Shown here piece after piece: positions 38,201-43,640 of a DNA stretch of 64,000 nt. Numbering within the stretch: position 1 is the first letter of the stretch; each line of letters begins with the position of its first letter. Source of the DNA: Echinarachnius parma (lineage: Eukaryota; Echinodermata; Echinoidea; Clypeasteroida; Echinarachniidae); assembly GCA_037951105.1 (NCBI GenBank), contig JBAMJV010003030.1, positions 248,001 to 312,000 on the forward strand, given 5' to 3'. The translations under genes and the position numbers were made by a program. The notes under the pieces are model-generated. The model had not been told where the DNA came from, searched no databases, and saw only the letters and a list, made by a program, of their open reading frames with translations.

Positions 38201-41200
38201 CGAAGGCCTTAGCAAAAAACACACACAGTGTATACTGTTTGGTATTGCGAACTGAGGTTTGTTATTCCAAATCCTCAAAAATGTCCATCTTCTTCATGCT
38301 CATGAAATGTGTGATTTATCATTTCGAAGCTTATAACGTTTTTCGTCAACACAGATACAATCTTTCACAGTTGCGGACATTCAGTTTCGTACCTCATCAT
38401 CCAGACTACTAGCCTCTTGGATCTGTATGATGCCTGACCTGGCCACACTGAGTCTGTGCAAGTATAACGATGACTTGCCTTGGAACATTGGAGTGGCAAT
38501 ATCAGAATCCTTCTTTGAGACAATACGTCAGACAACGACATCATCATCTCAGGTAACTTACTCCATTCACCAAAGAGGAGTGTTAATATGTTGGTATGTA
38601 CATGCTCCGTACTTAACTGATTTGCTAAGTTGTTGTTATTGATTCGTAGGTTATCCACTGACCACTATATTGTGGAAGTAATGTTGTTCTTATCAAACTT
38701 GAATGATTGTGATCGTTTATGATCTTCCTTTTCTTTGCTCATTTTGCACTAATATAATATACTTCTGGTCAGTTTCCTACGTTTGAAATAATGTTTTTAA
38801 TAAAGCCAATTCGCGCTTATCCCTAAGTTGATTTTTTAAATTTGAATTAAACTCACTATATTTTATTTGCTAACTAGTGTTAAAGTGATAGTTGAGTCTT
38901 GGTATAGAGGGCGCTACACAAAATAATTATTTTGTTGTGAGATAATGAAAAACTGAGTGTCAAATTCGAAAGAATATACAATTTCAATGACAGAATAAAC
39001 TTGATTTGATCAAAATCGGTTCAGAAATGGCCTTAATATCCATAAACATAACCATTTGTAATAATTGTGGGGCCCCACAATTATCTAATAATTTTGAACC
39101 AGCCGTTAATTTGTTTAAATGCTTCCTCTTTTCAAAAAATGTTCAAAAGAAGTGTTTAAATAGTGGTTAATTATCTTCTATCTAATCACCATTTCAACAA
39201 AACATCACATGCACAATATTTTATTTTAAATGGTTGAAACCGATAAGGGTCACGAGAGCGCCCTCTTCAGTTTTACGACTCTTTTAAAATGATAACAGGC
39301 TTTACACTTAGTCGATTGTAATTTTGTATTCCTTTCGAGCTTGGTGGAGTTATAACTATCAGTTTGTCATGTAAGGGTGCATGTTTTGGTTACTAAAATT
39401 CAGTTTGTCCTAAACTGTACTCTCTTTACCAAAACTCAACTATCCCTTTAACTTAGAAGATACCTAGGGGCTAGGGTTAAACCAGTTAACCCTAGCTGAG
39501 GACTAGAAACGGTGTGTTGCTCACTTAACCGTATAATTTGAAATAGACTTAGTATAAACTAACCTAGGGGGTTAGATGAATACAGGTCTAGGTTACCAAT
39601 AGGGTTAGCAAGCTACCGAATATCTACCACCTTATTAGTGATCGTTACTGCAGAACGGTATGTTAAGTTGAGTCCCGACGCTGACGAATGCTATAAATGA
39701 GACCGAACATTTCAGAGGTAAATACAGGACAATGTATTGTGAACAAGAGTCTGAAATGATTCGTTGTTTGAAATACCAATACAAATGAACGTTCATGTAA
39801 GAAGTGTAAAATATTAGTCAGTGGCAATCAAATTCGTTTTATAGTATGTAACGTAGAACCAGAATATCAAATGTTTTGAAAATAATATTTAAAAACAAAA
39901 TTCTGTATGACCCTCCTGACAGGCCTGCTTGCCCCATATCTCCATGGGTGACTTCACGTTCAATGATGAATCCTACTCCCAGGCTGAAAGATTCCTGCAA
40001 GCAATGAGGCAGGATGAAAGTGTCATGTATGTTATGGTTTTTCTTTTAAAAGGGTAGCTTAGTGCTGGCATAGAGGGCGCTGCACGAAATAATTTGTTTG
40101 TGAGATAATGAAAAACTGAGGGGAAATTTGAAATAGCATCAAATTTTAATGGCAGAATAAACTTTATTTGATAAACATCGGTTCAGAAACGGCTGAAATA
40201 TAAACTAGAAGGCCGACAAAGTCAGCATACCCACGCCTCCCATTAGCCCTGTTCTACCCCTTCGTCGGCCTCAACCCAGTCTAGATGTATTCAATATGTA
40301 AAAATGAACATCTGTTCATCTTCACATTAGTGTCGGGTCAATAATAATTATTAAATAAATAAATGTATTTTTCGGAAACTTACCAATTTCTTGGCGCTTC
40401 AAAGTTCAGATCAGCGTGTTGCAATTCAATTCCGTTCCGTATTAATTAACCCGGAATCGAAAGTACCGTACCATAACATATGGTACCGTGCGCGCGATCG
40501 CGATGCACACCTGGACTAAACTTGTTAGTTGCTGCTCGATTGGATTCAGCGCGAGCGAGGTTACCGTATACGTACCGCGCCTATAACGTGCAGATATTAT
40601 TTAGGCACACACGTGCATTAAATACATACTCAAACTTCAAGGTTCCACAGAATTTGCAGGGGTCAACCAATCATCACCAAAATCTAATCGATTCTTCCAT
40701 GTCACTATCCAAACATTCCCTGAAAATTTGGTGCAAATCCGTTCACCCGTTCTCTAGTTATCTTGTACACAAACAAACAAACAAAAAAAAAAAAAAAAAA
40801 AAAAACAGACAAACAAACAAACATACGGAACCCTTTACATAACCCCCTGCCGATTTCATCGGCGTGGGTAATAAATGGTCATGCGTCGTGAGGTCGCCTC
40901 CTTTTGCGTTACATGCCGATTTTGGCTTCTGCGGGACACTGTTACAGTTGATAGCAAATATTTTCTGAGGAAGTCCCCCTATCCTATCAAAACTATACAT
41001 TTTCTGAAAGGAAATTTCCCAAGGAACCCAAATATGCCCTAAAAAATAACACTAGGTGTACAGTTAATTTTGTTTATTAACCAAAACTTGAAATTTTGTT
41101 TGCAGTTTTAGAGGTCAATATTTTCCTGATAACTTTTTCTGAAGTAGCTCTAGACAACTTATGATAATATTTTCATGCAGTGCAGACTTAGACCTTTACA

Positions 41201-42879
41201 GCAATATAATATTGTATGGGGTAAATTATTATTTTGCGGGAGATATTTTAATTCATACTTCATAAATTTTTTCTGTTCAAATAATTCATCATTTTCACTA
41301 TGTAGGAGTCACTAGTGGAATGGAATATAAAGTCAAGCCCTCAATATGTTGGGACATAATACAATTTGATAACTAACCTTTAATTTGGTAACAAATTTGC
41401 AGTCTTACACCTTTTCTTTTTGAAGATATTAACGTTTCACAAAATGTATCGGTCAAGATTGTGCCTCCATAGAGTTTGTACAGGCAACCACCAATTTTCT
41501 ATGTTTGTGGTGATTTAGTTAAACAATTTAATAAAGCAAACACACTATTCAATCATTTGACATTAAAATTCAATGTTTAAGCTTTCATTTAATACCAACA
41601 TTGTTTCTATGCATCTAGTTTTGACAAAGTCATTAACGTTTTAGGAAAAATTGCACTTTGAGAGACATTTCCCCATAGACTTTGTACACGGGCGCCGCTT
41701 CCTGCGCCACCCTCTCGCTCCCACCCTCAAATAGCTGTATCTCCACTTTGGACAGAGGTATACCTTTAAAACTTTGCAGATAGATAGCACTGTGACAGTT
41801 CTTTAAAATGATACCAAATTTGTTAAGAAAGGTTGTCAGGTTTTGACAAAAATTAAGAAAATGGTACCAAAAAAACCCAAAAAGGAACGGCGCCACCCTA
41901 TTTGGAGGCGAGTTCATGGCACATGACCAAATATATTCGATCGTAGTATATCTGGGGCCCAAATATATTCGATGATTTTTGAAGAAGAAAAAAAATGCTT
42001 GCACTTTTTCAAAACTTGTCAAAAGAGGTTTAAACATAGTTGTTGATGATCTCTCTATTTTATAAATTTTTCCACAAAACATCACAAACATAATTGTGTA
42101 TGAAATATGGTTGAAACCAATGCTTTTTTTTAGAGAGCGCCCTATTGTGTTGGAATGGCTCTTTTTAAATAATAACAGGCTTTTTGATTAGTCGTTAGTT
42201 ATTGTCTTTACCTTTCGAGCATGGTAGAGTTATAACTATTAGTTTGTAGTGTTATTGTGCAGGTTTTGGATACTAAAGCTCAGCCTTACCAAAACTGTAC
42301 CACCCTTTTAATGATGCTGTCGTACATGAGGATGACATTTTGTTGTTTTCCACTTTATTAAACTACAAGTCTGTATTCATAGGTCAATCATCGGCATCAT
42401 GTTAGATACCGGAATTGTGTATTCATCCCGTAAGACATCCACAAACTAAATCGCTGTACAGGTCCTGAACCAGCTAATGTTTTGTAAGACTCAAGTTATA
42501 CGTTGTACATGTATTAGTTAAATAATCCACTTAATGCAACTCACAAAAGTAGCGAGCCACTTACTTAGATTATCGCTTAAATATTTAACAATGAACATGT
42601 TTAGAAGCATGTTATAGATAATTTAAATTCTGACACATCACTCATGACGTAGGTCTCTAATACTATTGTTTTTGCATTATATATTAACGTTAAACACTCA
42701 ATCATAATAGTGAATATTATTTAATGAGGGGTTTTCCTTCACAAATATACCTTGACGTACTTAGATAACAATTGAACACAAAGTATTATTAACAATGTAT
42801 TGTCTTTCACAGGATTATGTCTGATGAATCCGATGAATCAACAAGCGTCGTCGAATCCACTCACTCAGATTCTGATTAA
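14956..42879 (+). CDS. Death-NACHT-LRR receptor gene with 2A-like element
   Basis: Fourteen apparently intact coding exons join with matching phases to a protein of about 1,570 residues: transmembrane Ser/Thr/Asn-rich region, 2A-like motif (residues about 420-427), Death domain, NACHT ATPase, eight LRR-type exons, acidic C-terminus. NLRs are cytosolic sensors that oligomerise through NACHT and signal through an N-terminal adaptor domain; here the Death domain would be that adaptor. 2A-like peptides make ribosomes skip the Gly-Pro bond, so the NLR would start at the proline at codon 16565-16567. Exon borders were chosen by GT-AG sites and phase: exon 1 ends in phase 0, exon 3 in phase 1, exon 4 in phase 0, LRR exons are all phase 0, the penultimate exon ends in phase 2. 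A further LRR exon (30724) is broken. The weakest joins are exons 1-2 and the choice of acceptor for the D exon. Confidence 0.75.
16433..16597 (+). CDS. Exon 2: 2A-like recoding peptide
   Basis: 55 codons in phase 0, from acceptor TTTACTGTAAGCAG to donor GCAGAG|GTTCAG. The first 20 residues stay Ser/Thr-rich. A hydrophobic stretch CLWMWFISKLHIM is followed by TAGDIEVNPGP. DIEVNPGP (16544-16567) fits the 2A consensus D-[VI]-E-X-N-P-G-P exactly. In 2A elements the ribosome releases the chain after Gly and resumes at Pro. The following KSKTKTK would become the start of the NLR product. Only donor GAG|GTT, not the alternative CCAG|GTTAGC, gives the phase needed by the Death exon. 2A-like N-termini are reported in sea urchin NLRs, which supports linkage to exon 3. 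A start within this exon (Met of MWF) is an alternative. Confidence 0.8.
16598..17263 (+). other. Intron between 2A and Death exons
   Basis: AT-rich, with a TATATATATA tract near 17180 and no element ends that I recognise. An alternative donor CCAG|GTTAGC lies at 16608-16609 but gives the wrong phase for the Death exon, and a stop follows soon after. Confidence 0.7.
17264..17531 (+). CDS. Exon 3: Death domain
   Basis: 89 codons plus one base, from acceptor TTAGCTGTGTACAG to donor ATAG|GTACAT. The translation starts EKELLELARNISPSEYFVIG and continues through NRLGMDYAELEQIKV, ALTEVFMTWKTRE and a final helix ILAKKLQEAHLDDLAGKL. The spacing of hydrophobic and acidic positions (L-A-x-x-I, LGMxYxELEQI, LTxVFxxW, L-x-x-AL-like last helix) matches the six-helix Death fold found at the N-terminus of echinoderm NLRs. 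It would recruit a Death-domain adaptor or kinase through homotypic contact. The spliced codon (G + AT) matches exon 4 exactly. CARD is less likely because of the WKxRE pattern. Confidence 0.85.
18545..18897 (+). mobile_element. tRNA-derived SINE
   Basis: The head resembles a tRNA: an A-box-like GGCAAGATTGGTAGAGTGCG and a B-box GTTCGAACC at 18607-18615. The body carries TTATCCACTATTGCTG and CTACCCAGGTGTATAAATGG. The tail GTAAAGCGCTTAGAGATGAG...GGCGCTATATAAATAG is of the type shared by several marine-animal SINEs. A minus-strand copy is at about 45933-46222 and a tail-only fragment at 44279-44353. Transcription would depend on the internal Pol III promoter. Confidence 0.85.
19300..19666 (+). 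mobile_element. LINE 3' end with GAATT tail
   Basis: AT-rich 3' UTR-like sequence with a small stem-loop (GGGTCCACCACAAGC...GCTTATAATGGTGACCA), ending in four to five GAATT units. Short tandem 3' repeats instead of poly-A are typical of CR1/L2/Rex-type LINEs. No coding part is left. Confidence 0.5.
19727..21360 (+). CDS. Exon 4: NACHT ATPase domain
   Basis: 544 codons after the split Asp codon, one open frame, from acceptor TTCTCAACAG to a consensus donor GTAAGT at 21361. Walker A is GEAGSGKTT (20002-20028). Walker B is VFIVCDGLDEF (20215-20247), with the extra acidic residues usual in NACHT. VFVTSRPW (20392-20415) is the sensor-1 position. Helical and winged-helix regions follow, with FPHKLFQEFMAG near 20994-21030, a typical NACHT-associated motif. 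NACHT binds ATP and drives oligomerisation of the receptor. All key residues are present, so the ATPase looks functional. The N-terminal linker (CTSSSGAESPLSDEQFEEC) is Ser/acidic-rich. Confidence 0.95.
21675..21705. other. Perfect hairpin
   Basis: TAGGTGATACGTAT and its complement ATACGTATCACCTA are separated by three bases. It follows a (TTC/TTT)-rich run. It could be a stem in the pre-mRNA or the relic of an element end; nothing more can be said. Confidence 0.7.
22110..22341. repeat. CG-rich repeat, copy 1 left part
   Basis: Contains GCGCGCGTTTTTGCGCGCG, AACGCGAATGAATGGGTAAA, ACTCATAATAACGGAGTACG and ATTCGGCCATAACTTTTT. All recur at 24918-25140. Copy 1 is interrupted after CATAACTTTTTTAAA and resumes at 23063 with GTCCACAAACA. 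Confidence 0.8.
22342..23068. mobile_element. Insertion with TTTAAA flanks
   Basis: The undisrupted copy at 25120-25145 reads straight from CATAACTTTTTAAAAA into GTCCACAAACA. Here 0.73 kb is inserted between two TTTAAA hexamers (22336-22341 and 23063-23068). Its ends are GGAGGGGTGAAATCC and GTCACCATACC. It has no coding capacity and the family is not recognised. TTAA-type target choice is likely. Confidence 0.65.
23368..24887. mobile_element. Long inverted-repeat element
   Basis: Ends are GGGTCATTCCCTGTCAAATC and TGATTTGACATGGAATGACCC, imperfect inverted copies. The arms pair inward at length: GATGGAGGGGTATAACACC against GACCCCTCCTACATG, and TGTGGATCAAATA against TATTTGATCCACATG. The total is 1.5 kb with no transposase. 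It lies inside copy 1 of the CG-rich repeat, so it is the younger insertion. The small frames inside are not coding. Confidence 0.75.
24915..25300. repeat. CG-rich repeat, copy 2 (uninterrupted)
   Basis: Collinear with 22125-22341 plus 23063-23225, sharing GCGCGCGTAACGCGAATG, TCGGATAGATTATAAGTTG and CATCATATTGAGGGTTAAA. It shows the pre-insertion state of copy 1. Confidence 0.8.
25390..25465 (+). repeat. tRNA-like fragment
   Basis: A perfect B-box GGTTCGAATCC (about 25442-25452) lies about 50 bp after an A-box-like TGGTGTCGTGGTACG. T runs follow. The acceptor arms do not pair convincingly, so it is more likely a SINE head or tRNA pseudogene than a working tRNA. Confidence 0.35.
25537..25914. 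mobile_element. T1 MITE, short internally altered copy
   Basis: TTAA-flanked ends AGGGATAGTTGAGTATTGG and ACCAATACTCAACGCTCCCT. Only 378 bp; the middle is replaced by sequence with a palindrome ACGCTAGCGCTAGCGT around 25722-25737. Confidence 0.75.
26020..26285. repeat. Long CTT/AAG microsatellite
   Basis: About 265 bp of nearly pure TTC triplets with a few CTC and CTTT interruptions. It lies in the intron 100 bp upstream of the first LRR exon. Poly-Ser, poly-Glu, poly-Lys and poly-Phe frames over it are artefacts. Such polypurine-polypyrimidine tracts can form triplex DNA. On the sense strand it is a very long pyrimidine tract. Confidence 0.95.
26387..26548 (+). CDS. Exon 5: first LRR exon
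   Basis: 54 codons, phase 0 on both sides (acceptor TTCCGAATACTCCAG, donor ACG|GTATAA). It reads TELVVEGRDCNLLLSTALAE followed by ICNSTSLEKITLQKCSLHNRF, a ribonuclease-inhibitor-type LRR pattern (LEKITLQKCSL). It begins the ligand-sensing half of the receptor. Its sequence is not one of the A-D cassettes duplicated downstream. It may act as the cap of the LRR array. Confidence 0.8.
26573..26752. mobile_element. Small hAT-like MITE
   Basis: Left TGGTGTAGCTTCAGGGGGAG and right CCACGCTACGCCACTG are partial inverted complements of the GTGGCGTAGC type, with poly-C runs inside (26610 and 26710). No open frame. It starts 25 bp after exon 5. Confidence 0.5.
26834..27484. mobile_element. T1 MITE, intron copy
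   Basis: AGGAATAGTTTAGTTTTAGT after TTAA and CTGTACTACCCCT before TTAA, with GGGGCCC-type central words. About 650 bp, partly duplicated inside (two AATTTG...AATCTG arms). Confidence 0.75.
27706..28403. mobile_element. piggyBac-like non-autonomous element
   Basis: TTAA (27702-27705) then CCCTACTAAGGCCGGGGGCC at the left. At the right, GGCCTTTTTGGG then TTAA (28404-28407). Subterminal CATTATGCCCCCC and GGGGGGCATAATG are also inverted. The TTAA target plus CCC/GGG ends match piggyBac. The interior is AT-rich with no transposase. Confidence 0.75.
28485..29034. mobile_element. T1 MITE, intron copy
   Basis: Complete copy with AGGGATAGTTGATATTTGG and TCAACTATCCCT ends, the central GTGGGGCCCCAC palindrome and the CACCATGCTC-type arm in reverse. 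The right TTAA is intact and the left is CTAA. It ends about 140 bp before LRR exon A. Confidence 0.8.
29174..29341 (+). CDS. Exon 6: LRR cassette A, block 1
   Basis: 168 nt, phase 0 both sides (acceptor TACCAAATCCCAG, donor AGCAAG|GTAACA). Starts IHYVSLNSARLNEHASVSLA, then TWLCGL and LELQNMPLCDSFYHTM: two ribonuclease-inhibitor-type LRRs in 56 residues. An almost identical exon is at 34402, differing by a few bases. Confidence 0.85.
29734..29901 (+). CDS. Exon 7: LRR cassette B, block 1
   Basis: 168 nt, phase 0 (acceptor GTGAATTACCAG, donor AGCAAG|GTAACA). VHTLSLCNMYQTDDTRPSAL then LLRGLPSLASLDAWTTTPFD fits two LRR units. The paralogous exon at 35179 differs at several codons (SLASL versus SLARL, TPFDILHIT versus TKCDILNVT). 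Those codons lie on the predicted variable face. Confidence 0.85.
30153..30317 (+). CDS. Exon 8: LRR cassette C, block 1
   Basis: 165 nt, phase 0 (acceptor AATAAAATCACAG, donor AGCAAG|GTAACA). LESVTLCNYTVKDHESSSLA, then LPNLTELTLKSMVLFDSFYHTM. This is the clearest LRR consensus (LPNLTELTL) in the gene. The paralogous exon is at 37789. Confidence 0.88.
30724..30812 (+). pseudogene. LRR cassette D, block 1, truncated by a LINE
   Basis: The acceptor (GTTGGTCACAG) and the first ~29 codons (FRTSSSRRLATWIDLMPGLA, then TLSLCKDND) match exon D of block 2 at 38385. After about 30810 the sequence changes to minus-strand LINE, so the donor is gone. If it were spliced in, the frame would run into LINE sequence and stop at 30946-30948. 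It is probably skipped, which phase-0 neighbours allow. Confidence 0.75.
30812..33080 (-). mobile_element. Non-LTR retrotransposon fragment, minus strand
   Basis: Minus-strand translation in pieces gives reverse-transcriptase landmarks in the expected order: a palm segment near 32960-33075 (KRAGHKMNIENTKIIISNQ), a thumb region near 31170-31250 (ELSYGAETLARTKTLEKKL), then VTRRDKVRNEELIQK, RWAGHLARRKDN, and a C-terminal segment near 30830-30930. Stops and frameshifts make it a dead copy. It is split by the element at 31266-32794. Jockey/RTE-like architecture is likely, but I cannot assign the clade. Confidence 0.8.
31266..32794. mobile_element. DNA transposon with perfect 8-bp duplication
   Basis: Ends CCCGGGGGGGTCACTC and GAGTGACCCCCCCGGG are perfect inverted repeats of 16 bp. 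The element is flanked by CTCTGAAT on both sides (31258-31265 and 32795-32802). Removing it restores the LINE reading order, which confirms insertion. The inside has repeated AAAAAGG-TGCGATACGCCATTT words near 32600-32750 and no intact transposase. The 8-bp target suggests the hAT superfamily, but the termini are atypical. Confidence 0.85.
33118..33231. repeat. T1 MITE right-end fragment
   Basis: Matches the T1 arm: GTCATTAAAATTGTATGCTC, AGCGCCCTCTATACC and a CTGAACTACCC end. The left part is missing. Confidence 0.65.
33492..33824. mobile_element. hAT-like G-run MITE in intron
   Basis: CAGGGGCGTACCCAGGATTT and CCTGGGTACGCCTATG ends form inverted repeats. Flanking octamers GTGCAGGT and TTTCAGGT agree at 6 of 8. 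It is the simplest full copy of the family seen at 6233-7505 and 13389-13950, with one G run, one C run and CGAGACC words. Confidence 0.8.
34402..34569 (+). CDS. Exon 9: LRR cassette A, block 2
   Basis: 168 nt, phase 0 (acceptor CCAAATCCTAG, donor AGCAAG|GTAATA). Nearly the same as exon 6, including flanking intron sequence (CACGCCATC, ATTTACCACAATTTTCTCAC). This shows a recent duplication of the genomic block and not just of the exon. Confidence 0.85.
35179..35346 (+). CDS. Exon 10: LRR cassette B, block 2
   Basis: 168 nt, phase 0 (acceptor GTGAATTACCAG, donor AGCAAG|GTAACA). IHTLSLCNMFQTDDTRPSAL, then LLRGLPSLARLDAWTTTKCD. The flanking introns also match block 1 (GATAATACAATACGTGAT upstream). 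Confidence 0.85.
35788..36322. mobile_element. T1 MITE, intron copy
   Basis: TTAA on both sides, ends AGGGGTAGTTTAGTTTTGG and AAACTAAACTACCCCT, central TTTGGGGCCCAAA. A complete, well-preserved copy. Confidence 0.85.
36340..37280. mobile_element. Inverted-repeat element
   Basis: The right arm 36990-37280 (TGAGTTGAGATTCCATTTATAC, TGATTGGCTTTAGC, GGGACAGCGTTACGTTC) is inverted in pieces at 36420-36625 (GGAACGTAACGCGACC, AGAGCCAATCAGATTGC). Inside lies a second inverted pair (GGGGCACTGGTCGGCTACG / CGTAGCCGACCAGTGCCCC) around an 111-codon frame with no family resemblance. Another copy of the right arm is at 12855-13140. Confidence 0.65.
37789..37953 (+). CDS. Exon 11: LRR cassette C, block 2
   Basis: 165 nt, phase 0 (acceptor AAATTAATTCACAG, donor AGCAAG|GTAACA). 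LKSVTLCNYTVKDHESSFLA, then LPNLTELTLKSMVLFDSFYHTM. It differs from block 1 exon C at K/E, F/S, D/G and R/G positions. Confidence 0.85.
38385..38552 (+). CDS. Exon 12: LRR cassette D, block 2
   Basis: 168 nt in phase 0 if the acceptor is GCGGACATTCAG. The donor is CAG|GTAACT. FRTSSSRLLASWICMMPDLA, TLSLCKYNDDLPWNIGVAIS, then a polar end TTTSSSQ. The equivalent start in block 1 sits directly after CACAG, which supports this acceptor over the upstream TTTCACAG. That upstream site would change the frame and meet a stop. Confidence 0.75.
38884..39447. mobile_element. T1 MITE, intron copy
   Basis: TTAA-flanked, ends AGTGATAGTTGAGTCTTGG and AACTCAACTATCCCT, central GTGGGGCCCCAC palindrome. 564 bp. 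Confidence 0.85.
39923..40026 (+). CDS. Exon 13: C-terminal exon
   Basis: 104 nt, from acceptor GACCCTCCTGACAG to donor GTCAT|GTATGT, starting in phase 0 and ending in phase 2. ACLPHISMGDFTFNDESYSQ, then AERFLQAMRQDES. It could end the last LRR or start the tail. Its phase matches the next exon exactly. Confidence 0.75.
40050..42307. mobile_element. T1 MITE split by a 1.7 kb insertion
   Basis: The left part 40050-40203 (AGGGTAGCTTAGTGCTGGC, GAAACGGCTGAAATAT) and the right part from about 41929 (AAATATATTCGATCG, GGGGCCC, to CCACCCTT) together make one T1 element with TTAA at both sides. The insertion between them is listed separately. Confidence 0.8.
40204..41928. mobile_element. Unclassified insertion inside a T1 MITE
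   Basis: 1.7 kb. The first 0.66 kb begins near CAGCATACCCACGCC and ends near CGGCGTGGGTAATAA (inverted), and contains an A-rich ACAAACAAACAAAC tract after AATCCGTTCACCCG. That is a sequence style common at 3' ends of retroelements in animals. The rest is AT-rich without a usable frame. It may be two nested elements. Confidence 0.55.
42813..42879 (+). CDS. Exon 14: acidic C-terminal tail and stop
   Basis: Acceptor TATTGTCTTTCACAG; the first G completes the Met codon split from exon 13. IMSDESDESTSVVESTHSDS, then D and TAA (42877-42879). The tail is rich in Ser, Asp and Glu, plausible for phosphorylation. The phase match and the acceptor quality make it a good terminal exon. Downstream sequence in the same frame continues in a similar acidic-repeat style after the stop. 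Confidence 0.75.
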
Positions 42880-43640
42880 TCAGTAACCCTCAGTAGCCAC
42901 ACTGACTCAGAACCTACGAACCGAAAGACTCCAGTAGACCCACTGACTCAGAACCCTAAACGAGTAGACCCCATACGCCACACTGACTCAGAACCCGATA
43001 AACTAGTTAACCCAGTAGCCATACTGACTCAGAACCTTATGAACGAGTAGACCCCATAGGCCACACTGACTCAGAACCTGATGAACCAGTTAACCCAGTA
43101 GCAAAACTGACTCAGAACCTGATGAACCAGTTGACCCCAGTCGTCATACTGACTCAGAACCTTATGAACGAGTAGACCCCATAGGCCACACTGACTCAGA
43201 ACCTGATGAACCAGTTAACCCAGTAGCCATACTGACTCAGAACCTGATGAACCAGTTGACTCCAGTAGTCATACTGACTCAGAACCTGATGTACCAGTTG
43301 ACCCCAGTAGTCATACTGACTCAGAATCTGATATACCAGTAGACCCAAGTAGCAAAACTGACTAAGAACCTGATGAACCAGTAGACCCCAGTAGCCACAC
43401 TGACTCATAACCTTATGAACCAGAATATACCAGTAGCCACGCTGACTAATAACCGGATGAACCAGTAGTCACATTGACTTATAACCTGATGAACCAATAT
43501 ATACCACAAGCCAGGTTGACTTATAACATAAACAAAACATTAGATACCAGTCGCCACACTGACTCAGAACCTGATGAACCAGTATACCCAGTAATGTATC
43601 CACACTGACTCAGAAACCGAGGAGCAAGTGTACCCATTGA
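42880..43640 (+). repeat. 42-bp minisatellite after the stop codon
   Basis: About 17 imperfect units of roughly 42 bp (14 codons), core ACTGACTCAGAACCTGATGA. In one frame a unit reads TDSEPDEPVDPSSH. Runs of two or three units stay open (about 43225-43363), but indels and stops break the whole. It begins right after the NLR stop, and in the same frame the first unit reads SSHTDSEP. Minus-strand frames over it are shadows. Confidence 0.85.

Noticed and set aside
42890-43640. CRISPR-like regular array
   Set aside because: Units are contiguous, imperfect 42-bp repeats without unique spacers, in a eukaryotic locus.
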